Shown: positions 43,353 through 52,832, numbered from the stretch's first letter. The stretch is 64,000 nt of DNA from Beijerinckiaceae bacterium (GCA_947370975.1 CANBNG010000017.1:1-64000), one strand, 5' to 3'. A program made the numbers and translations. The notes: generated by a model from the sequence alone, not told the origin.

Positions 43353-44237
43353 GTGACCTTTCGCCTCGCCCATCTGTCCGACGCCCATATTGGCCCGCTG
43401 CCGCGCCCGCGTGCGCATGAATTGCTGGGCAAGCGGCTGACCGGCTATCTCAACTGGCGACGCCGCAGCCGCATCCACAATATGGAGGTGCTGGCCCATA
43501 TCGTTGCCGATATGCGCGCACAAGCGCCCGACCATGTCGCGATGACCGGCGATATTCTCAACATTGGCCTGCCGGCCGAATTTCCCTTGGCCAGCGCCTG
43601 GCTGGAGACGCTGGGCGATGCGCATGATGTGAGCTTTGTGCCGGGCAATCACGATGCCTATGTGCGCTCCTCGCTCGCCCATCTGGAAACGACCTTCACG
43701 CCCTGGACGCGCGCCGATGTGCATGACCCGCAGACCTATCCCTATCTGCGTGTGCGCGGCGGCGTTGCGCTGATCGGCGTCTGCTCGGGCGTGCCGACCG
43801 CGCCCTTGCTCGCGTCAGGCAAGCTTGGCCCCGCGCAGCGCGACCGTCTTGAAATCGCGCTGGCTGAAACCGGCGCACGCGGGCTGATGCGGGTCGTGAT
43901 GATCCATCATCCGCCCAACCGCAAGGGTGCAACGCCGGGCCGTGGCCTGTCAGATGCCGGTCGCTTCGAGGCGCTTATCGCCGCCCATGGCGCGGAGCTT
44001 ATCATCCACGGCCATAATCATCGGCACTCGATTGCCCATATCGCGGGGCCCAAAGGGCCCGTGCCGGTGGTTGGCGTGGCGTCCGCCTCCGCCGTGCCCG
44101 GTACCCAGCGCCACCGCGCGGCCTGGCATATGTATGAGATCGCCCGAGAGGGCGCGGGCTGGCGCATCGAGGGCAGGATCCGGGGTATGCGCGAGGATGA
44201 TGAAACCATCGTCGAACTCGGCCGCTTCAGCCTCTAG
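43353..44237 (+). CDS. Calcineurin-like metallophosphoesterase
   Basis: A 294-residue phosphoesterase. Metal-binding motifs run in order: LSDAHIG (D-x-H), then MTGDILN (GD), FVPGNHDAY (GNHD), VMIHHPP (H), and HGHNHRH (GH-x-H), giving a complete dinuclear site. The GTG start at 43353 after GAGAAGG is favoured over a TTG at 43317 that would overlap the mbfA stop. Members are 3',5'-cyclic nucleotide or general phosphodiesterases; the substrate is not defined. It starts 32 bases after mbfA and could be cotranscribed. Its stop overlaps the convergent extensin-like gene by 4 bases. Confidence 0.9.
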   Translation: MTFRLAHLSDAHIGPLPRPRAHELLGKRLTGYLNWRRRSRIHNMEVLAHIVADMRAQAPDHVAMTGDILNIGLPAEFPLASAWLETLGDAHDVSFVPGNHDAYVRSSLAHLETTFTPWTRADVHDPQTYPYLRVRGGVALIGVCSGVPTAPLLASGKLGPAQRDRLEIALAETGARGLMRVVMIHHPPNRKGATPGRGLSDAGRFEALIAAHGAELIIHGHNHRHSIAHIAGPKGPVPVVGVASASAVPGTQRHRAAWHMYEIAREGAGWRIEGRIRGMREDDETIVELGRFSL

Positions 44238-45247
44238 CGGCGTGTGCCGAGATTGCCCGGCGGCATGAAGGCTTCCTTCTGCAACAATCTGTCGAGCGGT
44301 GTCATCGGCGTGAGCCGGGCTGGCGGCGCGATGATCGGCTGTGGCGCGATGGGCGAGAGCGGCAGGGTCAAGATCTGCGTGCTCTGCGCCTGGGCCACGC
44401 GTGTGCGCTGAGCCTCGGGGGGCGCGGGCGGCAAGCCAAGATTGAGCGGCGCGCGGCTCGATCCGCCGGGTATGGGGCCGGGGCCAAGCTGCGCCATGTC
44501 GAGCTCTTCATCGAGATCGGGCGGGTCTGGCAGATCGTCGTGGCGCTTGGGGGCGGGCAGCAGGCCCGGCGCGGGCGTCGGCTTGCAATAGCGGCGCGGC
44601 CCTTCGGATGTGTTGCCGTGGGCTGCAAGATCCACATGCATGTGGTTGTAGTGAAACATGTCGGAGCCCGGCGCGAGCACGGTGGTGAAGATCGTGCAGG
44701 CCCCGGCCTGCACCTCGCGCAGGAAGTCCTTGTCGCGCGTGGCCCCGCGCGCCCAATCCTTCACAAACGTGATTTCGCGCCCATCGAGCAGGATGAAGCC
44801 GGCAATGTCGACGGCATTGCCAAAGCCATGTTCGGACAGGCGCACGCCTTGATTGTTCATAGAGCGGCAGGCATAGGAGCCCATGCTCTTGACCTCTGTG
44901 ACAGGCTGGCCGAACCGCGCAAGGGCGGCGGGCTGCACGATGTCATGGACCCATTGGTCGAGCGCTGCCGTCATCGGGCAGCCGATGGTCTGTGTGGTGG
45001 TGAGGGCGACCGTGCCGCCGGCCAGCGCCGTGACCTTGAGCGGCATGGTGAGGCCGCAAATGCCCGGACCATCGATCTCGCGGGCGAGCTGCACGAAGGA
45101 GGACATCTGGATCTGTTTTTGCGCGAAACAGGCCTTTTCCGCCTGCGCGCGCCATGCCGGTCTCTGCGGCCGCTGGAACAGCGAACATCCAGAGAGTGCA
45201 AGTGCCGCAAGTGCCAGAGCGGTGAGAGGCCATACGCTACGCGCCAT
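44234..45247 (-). CDS. Extensin-like lipoprotein
   Basis: A 337-residue envelope protein. The N-terminus has a lipobox ALALSGCSLF (Cys about position 21), so it is lipidated. The extensin-like C-terminal (Pfam Extensin-like_C) part holds the typical GSYACRSMNN, SEHGFGNAVDIAGF and FHYNHMHVDLA segments, which resemble the zinc site of peptidoglycan DD- or LD-peptidases of the VanY/MepA kind. A Pro-rich tail (about 225-337) completes it. It might bind or cleave the cell wall. The stop overlaps the convergent metallophosphoesterase gene. Confidence 0.9.
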   Translation of the reverse strand: MARSVWPLTALALAALALSGCSLFQRPQRPAWRAQAEKACFAQKQIQMSSFVQLAREIDGPGICGLTMPLKVTALAGGTVALTTTQTIGCPMTAALDQWVHDIVQPAALARFGQPVTEVKSMGSYACRSMNNQGVRLSEHGFGNAVDIAGFILLDGREITFVKDWARGATRDKDFLREVQAGACTIFTTVLAPGSDMFHYNHMHVDLAAHGNTSEGPRRYCKPTPAPGLLPAPKRHDDLPDPPDLDEELDMAQLGPGPIPGGSSRAPLNLGLPPAPPEAQRTRVAQAQSTQILTLPLSPIAPQPIIAPPARLTPMTPLDRLLQKEAFMPPGNLGTRR

Positions 45248-45293
45248 GGACCGCAGGATGCGCAGAAATTTATTAAGGCCTCATAAAGGATGA

Positions 45294-45315
45294 CGGGCTC
45301 CCGCAAGGGAGCCCG
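45294..45315. terminator. Hairpin after the DUF2852 gene
   Basis: A perfect 9-bp stem CGGGCTCCC with a GCAA loop (45294-45302 with 45307-45315). On the plus strand a T-rich tract (CCGTTTTCCTTTTT) follows it; on the minus strand, the direction of the adjacent DUF2852 transcript, only a weak TCATCCTTT tail follows. It may act as a terminator for minus-strand transcripts with low efficiency or block plus-strand read-through. Confidence 0.5.
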
Positions 45316-45327
45316 CCGTTTTCCTTT

Positions 45328-45840
45328 TTACGCGTCGGGCTGCGCGTTGTGGCGGGCCTGCATGAAGCGGTCGAATTCCTCACGGTCCTTCGCGCGGCGC
45401 AGATTGGCGAGGAATTCTGCAAATTCGCGCTCGGCGGCTTCAAGCTTGCGGTGCTCTTCCTCGAGCCGGGCAAGCTCGGCGGAGCGCCAGTCATCGAAGG
45501 CGCTGTTGCCGGTCGTGCTCCCTTGCGCAAAGCCCCGGAACCCGGTCGCCCCGCGCCAATTGCGGTTCCAGCCCTGACCAAACGAGCAGCCATGGCTCTC
45601 GGCATAGGACCAGCCCTGCCGCATGGCGCTTGCCATCGTGCCTTCATAGCCGGTCGTGCGCTGCCAGATCTTGAAACCGAGAATGGCAAGGCCGATAGGC
45701 CAGAACACCATGAAGCCAAGAACCATGGCGGCAATCTCGAGGGGCCGCCACTGGCCCGGACCCGCGCAACGCGCGCGGCCATTGCCTCTGTCGCGCCAAG
45801 GGGAGCGCTCGTCATCACGCGGGGATTGCGAATAGGCCAT
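45328..45840 (-). CDS. DUF2852 family membrane protein
   Basis: A 170-residue protein. An N-terminal charged stretch, one hydrophobic segment (about 33-52, LEIAAMVLGFMVFWPIGLAI), a Gly/Trp-rich loop RNWRGATGFRGFAQG and a C-terminal amphipathic helix or coiled coil (about 115-165) with ELARLEEEHRKLEAAEREFA. These fit the DUF2852 family, found in Rhizobiales and related groups, function unknown. The ATG at 45840 is preferred over 45846 because the GGAG sequence is then spaced 7 bases away. Confidence 0.85.
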   Translation of the reverse strand: MAYSQSPRDDERSPWRDRGNGRARCAGPGQWRPLEIAAMVLGFMVFWPIGLAILGFKIWQRTTGYEGTMASAMRQGWSYAESHGCSFGQGWNRNWRGATGFRGFAQGSTTGNSAFDDWRSAELARLEEEHRKLEAAEREFAEFLANLRRAKDREEFDRFMQARHNAQPDA

Positions 45841-45963
45841 CGTCATTCTCCACTCTTGCGCCGCGAAGGGCCCTCACCGGCGGACCGGGGCTCCGGGCCG
45901 CAATGTGAATGTTACAAACATTAACATTGGAGCATCGCAGTCGGGTGTCAAGGGGATGACAGC

Positions 45964-46629
45964 CTAGATTTGGGCGCGCCCGCCACCCGCGCGGATGGCG
46001 GCGGCAAGAAGGCCTTCGACGCCGCCGGCCAGAATCGGCGCAGGATCGCAGCCGGGGTTGCGCGGGTCGAGATGGCCACCGGCCGCCAGCATGGCGACGC
46101 CATGGGAGAGCGACCAGATCTCGAAGGCAAGCTTGCGCGCGCCCTCAGGCGCAGCGCCCGCCTCGGCCAGCACGCCAGAGCAGGCTTGGCGCAGGATGGA
46201 CAGGGCCTTGTCGGCAGCGGCCCCCGATTCCGGACTCGCCAGCGCGCCGACATTTTCAAACATGGTGGCATAGGCGCCCGGCTCGTCGCGGGCAAAAGCC
46301 AGATAGGCCTGTCCCATCCGGGTGAAAGCGTCGCGCGGATGGGGGCGGCCCTCATCCCAGGCGGCGGCGAGCCGCTGGCCAAAGCTCTCGAACCCGGTGC
46401 GGGCGAGTTCGGCCATCAGCGCATTGCGGTCAGGAAAATGGCGGTAGGGCGCGGCTGCGGTGACGCCAACCCTTTTGGCGGCCTCGGCAAGCGTAAAGCC
46501 AGCCGGGCCGCGCTCTGCCACCAGAGCGCGGGCCGCCTCGAGCAGCGCGTCTTTCAACCGTCCATGGTGATAACCGCGTCGGGCGGCTCCCAGGAGGGAA
46601 CTGGCGGGAAAGGGCTGTTTGGAGTCCAT
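45964..46629 (-). CDS. TetR family transcriptional regulator
   Basis: A 221-residue repressor-type protein. The N-terminal HTH runs about 20-70: YHHGRLKDALLEAARALVAE, then GFTLAEAAKRVGVTAAAPYRHF with the recognition helix TAAAPYRHF. The C-terminal WHG (TetR_C) helical ligand domain follows. The YHHG-start and C-terminal type belong to the subgroup often linked to efflux or detoxification genes. It is divergent from the Tim44-domain gene, with 187 bases between. No target operator was identified there by eye. Confidence 0.92.
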   Translation of the reverse strand: MDSKQPFPASSLLGAARRGYHHGRLKDALLEAARALVAERGPAGFTLAEAAKRVGVTAAAPYRHFPDRNALMAELARTGFESFGQRLAAAWDEGRPHPRDAFTRMGQAYLAFARDEPGAYATMFENVGALASPESGAAADKALSILRQACSGVLAEAGAAPEGARKLAFEIWSLSHGVAMLAAGGHLDPRNPGCDPAPILAGGVEGLLAAAIRAGGGRAQI

Positions 46630-46816
46630 AAACGATCATCACAAGCGAATTTTGGCCACCATATGCGCTGCCGGGCCTCATGGCGAGGCGGCCCCCCACG
46701 GGACTGAAAAAAGACCTCACGGAAATTTGCCCTTGCGGTGGCTTATAAACCCTGTGACGCCATCCTATATGTCTTCGTGCAGGTGTTTCGCCCGCTTCGT
46801 TCGAAAGGTAAAGCTC

Positions 46817-47842
46817 ATGACGTTCCGTCGCATCACGACCAGCAAGATGGCCGCGATGGCGGTTGCCCTCTCCGTGGCCCTTGCGCCGGCACTTGCCGAA
46901 GCGCGCCCGGGTGTTGGCGGCAGCTCCGGTAGCCGTGGCGCCAAGACGTTTTCCGCACCCCCTGCCACACAGACGGCGCCCAGCGCTGCTGCGCCGATCC
47001 AGCGTACGATGACGCCGCAGAGCCAGCCCAATGTCGGTCAGGCCGCAGCGGCTCCCGCCGCAGCCGCCGCGCGTCCGGGCTTCTTCGGGTCCTCGCTCGG
47101 TCGCGGCCTGATGGCTGGCCTGCTTGGCGCTGGCCTCTTCGGCCTGCTTTCGGGTTCTGGCCTGTTCAGTGGCCTTGGCTCGATGTCCTCGATCATCGGC
47201 CTGCTTCTGCAGGTTGGCCTGCTCTTCATCGTCGTCCGTCTCGCGATGAATTTCTTCGCGCGCCGCCGCGAGCAGCAGTTTGCCTCAGCGCCCGCCGGCG
47301 CTGGCATGCAGCGTGAGGGGCTCGGCAATCTTGGCGGCATGTTCGGTGGCGGCTCCGCCTCCGGTGCAGGCCCCTCGGGCGCAGGCCCGTCAGCGGGTGT
47401 TTCCGCAGCTGCGCCTGTCATCTCGAACCTCCAGATCAGCCCCGAGGATTTTGCTGCCTTCGAGCGCAAGCTCGGTGAGGTGCAAAGCGCCTATGGCGAG
47501 GAAAACCTCGATCGCCTGCGTCGCGCCGTGACGCCGGAAATGGCCTCCTATTTCGCCGAAGACCTCGCCGACAATGCCCGCAAGGGTGTCATCAACAAGG
47601 TCTCGGGCGCAAAGCTTCTGGAAGGCGATCTTTCGGAAGCCTGGCGCGAGGGCAACGAGGATTACGCCACCGTCGCCATGCGCTTCTCGGTGATGGATAC
47701 GATCGTCGAGCGCGCGACCGGGGCCTATGTGTCGGGCGACCGCACCGCGCCTTCGGAAGTGACGGAAATCTGGACCTTCACGCGCCGCTCCGGCGGCACG
47801 GTCGAGGATTGGAAACTCTCCGCGATCCAGCAGGCCGCCTGA
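46817..47842 (+). CDS. Tim44-like domain protein, secreted or membrane-bound
   Basis: A 341-residue protein. A signal or anchor (about 8-32) precedes an Ala/Pro/Gly-rich linker. Then a hydrophobic hairpin GLMAGLLGAGLFGLLSGSGLFSGLGSMSS... spans about 95-145 (two likely membrane segments), a second Gly-rich linker, and a C-terminal Tim44/TimA-like domain (about 205-341) with ISPEDFAAFERKLGEVQSAYGEENLDRL. Tim44 domains bind membranes or translocation machinery in mitochondria; bacterial homologues such as TimA have unclear roles. The start MTFRR at 46817 follows AAAGGTAAAG. A strong terminator follows. Confidence 0.88.
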   Translation: MTFRRITTSKMAAMAVALSVALAPALAEARPGVGGSSGSRGAKTFSAPPATQTAPSAAAPIQRTMTPQSQPNVGQAAAAPAAAAARPGFFGSSLGRGLMAGLLGAGLFGLLSGSGLFSGLGSMSSIIGLLLQVGLLFIVVRLAMNFFARRREQQFASAPAGAGMQREGLGNLGGMFGGGSASGAGPSGAGPSAGVSAAAPVISNLQISPEDFAAFERKLGEVQSAYGEENLDRLRRAVTPEMASYFAEDLADNARKGVINKVSGAKLLEGDLSEAWREGNEDYATVAMRFSVMDTIVERATGAYVSGDRTAPSEVTEIWTFTRRSGGTVEDWKLSAIQQAA

Positions 47843-47862
47843 TCTCATATTCGATCCAAGGA

Positions 47863-47893
47863 AAACGGGCGTCCGCGAGGGCGCCCGTTTTTT
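47863..47893. terminator. Intrinsic terminator after the Tim44-like gene
   Basis: A stem AAACGGGCG (47863-47871) with CGCCCGTTT (47882-47890), extended by inner pairs around a GCGA loop, and followed by TTTTTT on the plus strand. A short AAAA run on the other side may also terminate the opposite-strand EF-G-like gene, which ends at 47909. Confidence 0.85.
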
Positions 47894-47908
47894 ATGTGCG
47901 GCGTGCGA

Positions 47909-49987
47909 TCAATGCCCGTTTTGCAGGGCTCTTTGCTGTGCCGCATGAGCGACGGCGGCCTCTGCCGAGCGTCCTACCACTTCGGCAAGATGATCGAAGC
48001 GCGCGCTATAGCTGCCGACCCCCGCGCTCACCGAGCGCAGTTCGATGATGAGATCGCCCATATCCGCCTCGGGGATCAGCGCCTTGAGCACGTCCCATCC
48101 CTCCCAGCCCTCGCGCGCCTCATAGCCAAGGATCTGGCCGCGCCGCGCAGATACAATGCCCGAGGCGCGTGACAAGGCCTCGCTCGGCACCATGACGTCA
48201 ACGGCCAGCACCGGCTCCAGCAGTACCGGGCGCGCCTTTGGCAAAGCATCCGCCAGCCCCAGACGTGCAGCGGCGCGGAAGGCCATGTCGGAGGAATCGA
48301 CCGTATGATAGGAGCCGTCGGTCAGCGTGACGGCGACATCGACCACGGGAAAGCCGAGCGGGCCGCGCTGCAAGCCATCGCGGCACCCGGCTTCGACGGA
48401 GGAGAAATATTGCCGTGGCACCGTGCCGCCATGGACTGTTTCCAGAAAGGCGAAGCCCTCGCCCCGCGCACGTGGCGCAATGTCGAGCACCACATCGCCA
48501 TATTGACCGTGCCCGCCCGATTGCTTCTTGTGACGTCCGCGGATGGTGATCGTGTCGCGAATGGTTTCGCGATAGGCGACGGCGGGTTTCTTGGCGCTGA
48601 CAAGAACGCCGAAGCGATCGGCCAGCCGCTCAAGCCCGACGCGCAGATGCATTTCGCCCTGTCCCGCAAGGCGCATTTCACCCGAGGCCGCATCCTGCGT
48701 GAAGATCAGCGAGGGATCCTCTTCCGTCAGACGCGCGATGGCCGCAGTCAGGCGCACCTCGTCCTTGCGGTCCTTTGCCACCAGCGCGAAGGCGTGCACG
48801 GGTTCTGGCATCGGCAGCACCGGGAGTGCGGGAATGTCACCCAGCGCCTTTGCATCGCGCAAGAGGTCACCTGTCAACGCATGGTCGAGCCGCCCGAAGG
48901 CGAGCGTGTCGCCCTCTTCCGCGCGCGGCTGTTTTGAGGCGGTGGCGCCCATCACCCGTGACAGGCCGGAGATGCGATCATCCTCGCCACGCGGAGTGAC
49001 GATGGTTTGCCCATCGCTGAAGGCTCCCCGCATCACGCGCGCCACCGAGAGCTTGCCGCCATGCGCGGTGTGGATGGTGCGCAGAACATAGGCCAGCGGC
49101 GGGCCTTCCTGCGCAATGGCGAGCCGCGCCCGCGTCTGCGCGACATTGGGGGCTTCATGGCGCAAGGCCTTCAACAGCCGCGTGACGCCATTGCCGCGCT
49201 CGGCTGCGCCGATGAGCACGGGCACGACAAGCCCCTCGCGCAATTCGCGCGCAAGATCGTCAAAGATCTGGTCGCGCGGCGGATCGATATCGCCGACCAG
49301 TTCTTCCAGCAGATCGTCGTCGTAATCGGCGAGGCGCTCGAGCATGGAATAGCGCGCTTCCTTTTCGCGCGCGATCTCGGCCGCCGGCAGATCGATCATG
49401 ATCGAGGGCGCATGTTCGCGATAGATGAAGGCGCGCTCCAGCGCGAGGTCGATGAACCCTGTCGCAATGCCATTTTCAAAAATCGGGATTTGCCGCAGCA
49501 GAAGATTGGCGCGCGAGGCCGGTTGCAGCATCGCGAGCGTGTCGCGAATACCGCTGCCATTGGCGTCGATCTTGTTGAGGAAGAGCAGGCGCGGGATTTT
49601 TAGCTCTTCAAGATCCCGCAGGATGATTTGCAGCGCCGCCATTTTGCGTGGATCTGCCTCGCAGACCACGATGGCTGCATCGCAAACGGCCAAGATATTG
49701 CGCATATCCTGCGCGAATTCGAGCGAGCCGGGACAATCGATGAATGTGTAGCGTTCACCCAGATATTCGGTCGAGGCGACATTGGCCTCGACGCTCATCA
49801 CATGCGCGCGGGCTTCGGCGCTGCTGTCACCCACCGTCGAGCCATCGCGCACATTGCCTGTGCGCGCGAGCGCCCCGGTGCGGGCGAGAATGCTTTCCAG
49901 CAAGGTTGTCTTGCCACTCTGGAAGGGGCCGACCAGCGCAATCAGGCGCGGCCCCGTCAATCGTCTGCCGTTGGATGCATGGTCCAT
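47909..49987 (-). CDS. Elongation factor G-like translational GTPase (EF-G paralogue)
   Basis: A 692-residue protein with the EF-G domain order: G domain (about 10-270), domain II, III, IV and V. G1 is GPFQSGKTT (20-28), G4 is NKIDANG. G3 reads TFIDCPGSLEFAQDM with Ser88 where EF-G has its catalytic His (DTPGH). This suggests slow or absent GTP hydrolysis. The domain IV region (GRHKKQSGGHGQYG) keeps the loop found in translocases. Paralogues of this kind are widespread in Rhizobiales and probably not the housekeeping factor. The start MDHASN at 49987 is preferred; 9 further codons to 50014 are open. It follows uvrB in the same direction. Confidence 0.88.
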   Translation of the reverse strand: MDHASNGRRLTGPRLIALVGPFQSGKTTLLESILARTGALARTGNVRDGSTVGDSSAEARAHVMSVEANVASTEYLGERYTFIDCPGSLEFAQDMRNILAVCDAAIVVCEADPRKMAALQIILRDLEELKIPRLLFLNKIDANGSGIRDTLAMLQPASRANLLLRQIPIFENGIATGFIDLALERAFIYREHAPSIMIDLPAAEIAREKEARYSMLERLADYDDDLLEELVGDIDPPRDQIFDDLARELREGLVVPVLIGAAERGNGVTRLLKALRHEAPNVAQTRARLAIAQEGPPLAYVLRTIHTAHGGKLSVARVMRGAFSDGQTIVTPRGEDDRISGLSRVMGATASKQPRAEEGDTLAFGRLDHALTGDLLRDAKALGDIPALPVLPMPEPVHAFALVAKDRKDEVRLTAAIARLTEEDPSLIFTQDAASGEMRLAGQGEMHLRVGLERLADRFGVLVSAKKPAVAYRETIRDTITIRGRHKKQSGGHGQYGDVVLDIAPRARGEGFAFLETVHGGTVPRQYFSSVEAGCRDGLQRGPLGFPVVDVAVTLTDGSYHTVDSSDMAFRAAARLGLADALPKARPVLLEPVLAVDVMVPSEALSRASGIVSARRGQILGYEAREGWEGWDVLKALIPEADMGDLIIELRSVSAGVGSYSARFDHLAEVVGRSAEAAVAHAAQQRALQNGH

Positions 49988-50132
49988 CGTCGCGCGCTCC
50001 CACCTGTGGAGCACCGGGACTGGCCGACAAACCCCGGCGTCCGGTGCTTTGCTGACTGTGGGATCGTCTCAGGACTCTGTGGCGCAAGCAAGATCGCAAA
50101 TGTGCTGCGGCGCAGCGGGGGAGGGGCGTGCC

Positions 50133-52772
50133 CTACCGCCCGCGCGAGGGTCTGGCTTTGCCGCCATGCATACCGCCTTTGCCGCCCGTCGAGCGCGGCC
50201 GCGCTTCGCCGCCGCCAAAATTGTGCGGGCCCATGTCAGCGTCCGTCGGCTTGTGCGGGCGAGATGCAGGCACGTTGGCGGATGCGCCATATTTGCGCTC
50301 GCCGCGATAGCCGCCGGTCTGGTCGTCGACGGCCTGCTGGCGTGCGAGCGGATCGTTGCCGATGAGAAGTTCGGTTGCCTGCAATCTTTTCACCTCGTCG
50401 CGCAGGCGTGCGGCTTCCTCGAATTCGAGATTGGCGGCGGCCTCGCGCATGCGCTTTTCGAGATCGGCGAGCGTTGTCTTGAAATTATGGCCGATGGCGG
50501 GGGCGCTCGCGAGGCCCGTGTCCACCGTCACGTGATCCTGCTCGTAGACCGAGCCCAGAATATCCTGGATGCCGCGCTTGATGGTGGCGGGCGTAATGCC
50601 GTGCTCGAGATTATAGGCCTCCTGCCTCGCGCGACGGCGATCTGTCTCCGCCATGGCGCGTTCCATCGAGCCGGTGATGGTGTCGGCATAGAGGATCACC
50701 TTGCCGTCGACGTTGCGCGCTGCGCGGCCGATGGTCTGGATGAGCGAGGTTTCGCTGCGCAGGAAGCCTTCCTTGTCGGCATCGAGAATGGCGACCAGCG
50801 CGCATTCGGGAATGTCGAGACCTTCGCGCAACAGGTTGATGCCAACGAGCACGTCGAAAGCGCCGAGCCGCAGATCGCGCAGGATTTCGATGCGCTCGAT
50901 CGTGTCGATATCGGAATGCATGTAGCGCACGCGCACGCCGTTTTCATGCAGATATTCGGTGAGATCTTCGGCCATGCGCTTGGTCAGCACGGTGACGAGG
51001 CTGCGATAGCCGGCCAGTGATGTGGTGCGCACTTCGCCCAGCAGATCGTCCACCTGCGCACGCGCCGGGCGCACTTCGACGGGCGGATCGATGAGGCCCG
51101 TCGGGCGAATGATCTGTTCGACGAAGACGCCGCCGGTCTGTTCCATTTCCCAGGTGCCGGGCGTTGCCGACACATGCACGGTCTGCGGGCGCATGGCTTC
51201 CCATTCCTCGAACCGCAGCGGGCGATTGTCGAGGCAGGAGGGCAGGCGGAAACCATATTCGGCCAGCGTCGCCTTGCGGCGAAAGTCGCCGCGATACATG
51301 CCGCCGATCTGGGGCACGGTGACATGGCTCTCGTCGGTGAAAACCAGCGCATTGTCGGGCAGATATTCAAACAATGTCGGCGGTGGCTCGCCGGGCCTGC
51401 GGCCGGTAAGATAGCGCGAATAATTCTCAACGCCCGCGCAGGAGCCGGTGGCTTCCAGCATTTCGAGATCGAAGATCGTGCGCTGTTCAAGGCGCTGGGC
51501 TTCGAGCAGACGGCCCTGTGCGTTGAGTTCGCCGAGCCTTTGCTTCAACTCGCCCTTGATGCCGCTGATGGCCTGCAGCAGTGTCGGGCGTGGCGTGACG
51601 TGATGCGAATTTGCATAGATTTTGACGAATTCGAGATCTTGCATCTTCTTGCCCGTGAGGGGATCGAATTCCGCCAGACTCTCGATCTCGTCGCCAAAGA
51701 AGCTGATGCGCCAGGCGCGATCTTCATAATGGGCCGGGAAGACTTCAATCGTGTCGCCGCGCACACGGAACGCGCCGCGTGAAAAATCGGGCGTGCGCTT
51801 GTATTGCAGCGCGACGAGATCGCCGATGAGCTGGCGCTGGTCGATGCGATCGCCAATCTTCAGCGAGAAGGTCATGGCCGTATAGGTTTCGACCGAGCCG
51901 ATGCCATAGATGCAGGAGACCGAGGCGACGATGATGACGTCGTCGCGTTCCATCAAGGCGCGCGTCGCGGCATGGCGCATGCGGTCGATCTGCTCGTTGA
52001 TCGAGGATTCTTTTTCGATGTAGGTGTCGGTGCGCGCGACATAGGCTTCGGGCTGATAATAATCGTAGTAGGACACAAAATATTCGACGGCATTGTTAGG
52101 AAAGAAGCTCTTGAACTCGCCATAGAGCTGGGCGGCGAGCGTCTTGTTGGGCGCAAGGATCAGCGCCGGGCGGTTGGTGTGGGCAATCACCTGCGCCATG
52201 GTGAAGGTCTTGCCCGAGCCGGTAACGCCGAGCAGTACCTGATCGCGGTCATGGGCGTCGACCCGGCTGACCAGTTCCTTGATGGCGGTGGGCTGATCGC
52301 CCTTGGGCTCGAATTCCGAAACGATCTTGAACGCGATGCCGCCTTCGGATTTTTCCGGGCGCGAGGGACGGTGCGGCGACCAGGGGGCCTGGTCGCGCAG
52401 ATTCGGGTCTCCCGCCTCCAGCAAGGCTTGCAGCGACTGGTCGGTCGCCGTCGAGCCGATCATTTCGGTTGGCTTTTGCGGCCGCTGGCGCTTGGGCCGC
52501 GCGGGCGTGAAATCGATGTCGCCGGTGGGATCGAGGCCGAGCTGGCCGGCAAGCTTGGGATCGAGCCCGGTCACAGGCCCCGAATCAAACCGCGCCTGGG
52601 GCGCTTCGCCAAAGCCGCCACCCTGGCGCTGCACGAGCGCGGGATTGAGCAGTCCGGCCAAATGGTCGCCGAGCGGATGCAGCTCAGGCTTGGAGGCCTT
52701 GCCGGAGGCGGCGCGTTTGGCAGGACCGCCGGAGGAGGCGGTTTTGGGGGACTTGGCCGGAGGTTTTGACAT
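50133..52772 (-). CDS. uvrB: Excinuclease ABC subunit B, with N- and C-terminal extensions
   Basis: An 879-residue UvrB, against about 670 for E. coli. The extra residues are a Ser/Ala/Pro-rich N-terminal stretch (about 1-145) and a Gly/Arg-rich tail. Core motifs: Walker A LGVTGSGKTFTMA, the beta-hairpin region YDYYQPEAYV, FTDESHV-type Walker B, and the C-terminal UVR domain NLEFEEAARLRDEVKRLQ (about 795-813) that contacts UvrC. The enzyme verifies DNA damage and loads UvrC in nucleotide excision repair. Extended UvrBs are usual in Rhizobiales, so the size is not a fusion error. The EF-G-like gene lies downstream on the same strand. Confidence 0.97.
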   Translation of the reverse strand: MSKPPAKSPKTASSGGPAKRAASGKASKPELHPLGDHLAGLLNPALVQRQGGGFGEAPQARFDSGPVTGLDPKLAGQLGLDPTGDIDFTPARPKRQRPQKPTEMIGSTATDQSLQALLEAGDPNLRDQAPWSPHRPSRPEKSEGGIAFKIVSEFEPKGDQPTAIKELVSRVDAHDRDQVLLGVTGSGKTFTMAQVIAHTNRPALILAPNKTLAAQLYGEFKSFFPNNAVEYFVSYYDYYQPEAYVARTDTYIEKESSINEQIDRMRHAATRALMERDDVIIVASVSCIYGIGSVETYTAMTFSLKIGDRIDQRQLIGDLVALQYKRTPDFSRGAFRVRGDTIEVFPAHYEDRAWRISFFGDEIESLAEFDPLTGKKMQDLEFVKIYANSHHVTPRPTLLQAISGIKGELKQRLGELNAQGRLLEAQRLEQRTIFDLEMLEATGSCAGVENYSRYLTGRRPGEPPPTLFEYLPDNALVFTDESHVTVPQIGGMYRGDFRRKATLAEYGFRLPSCLDNRPLRFEEWEAMRPQTVHVSATPGTWEMEQTGGVFVEQIIRPTGLIDPPVEVRPARAQVDDLLGEVRTTSLAGYRSLVTVLTKRMAEDLTEYLHENGVRVRYMHSDIDTIERIEILRDLRLGAFDVLVGINLLREGLDIPECALVAILDADKEGFLRSETSLIQTIGRAARNVDGKVILYADTITGSMERAMAETDRRRARQEAYNLEHGITPATIKRGIQDILGSVYEQDHVTVDTGLASAPAIGHNFKTTLADLEKRMREAAANLEFEEAARLRDEVKRLQATELLIGNDPLARQQAVDDQTGGYRGERKYGASANVPASRPHKPTDADMGPHNFGGGEARPRSTGGKGGMHGGKARPSRGR

Positions 52773-52832
52773 AGCTTCAATATGGGGCGGCTCTGCGCGC
52801 GAGGGAAGAGCGCGCGCAGAGGTCGTTTTGCC

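Noticed and set aside
45294..45315. Strong plus-strand terminator between DUF2852 and the extensin-like gene
   Set aside because: The T-rich tail is on the plus strand but both adjacent genes run on the minus strand, so it is listed only as a hairpin of uncertain direction.
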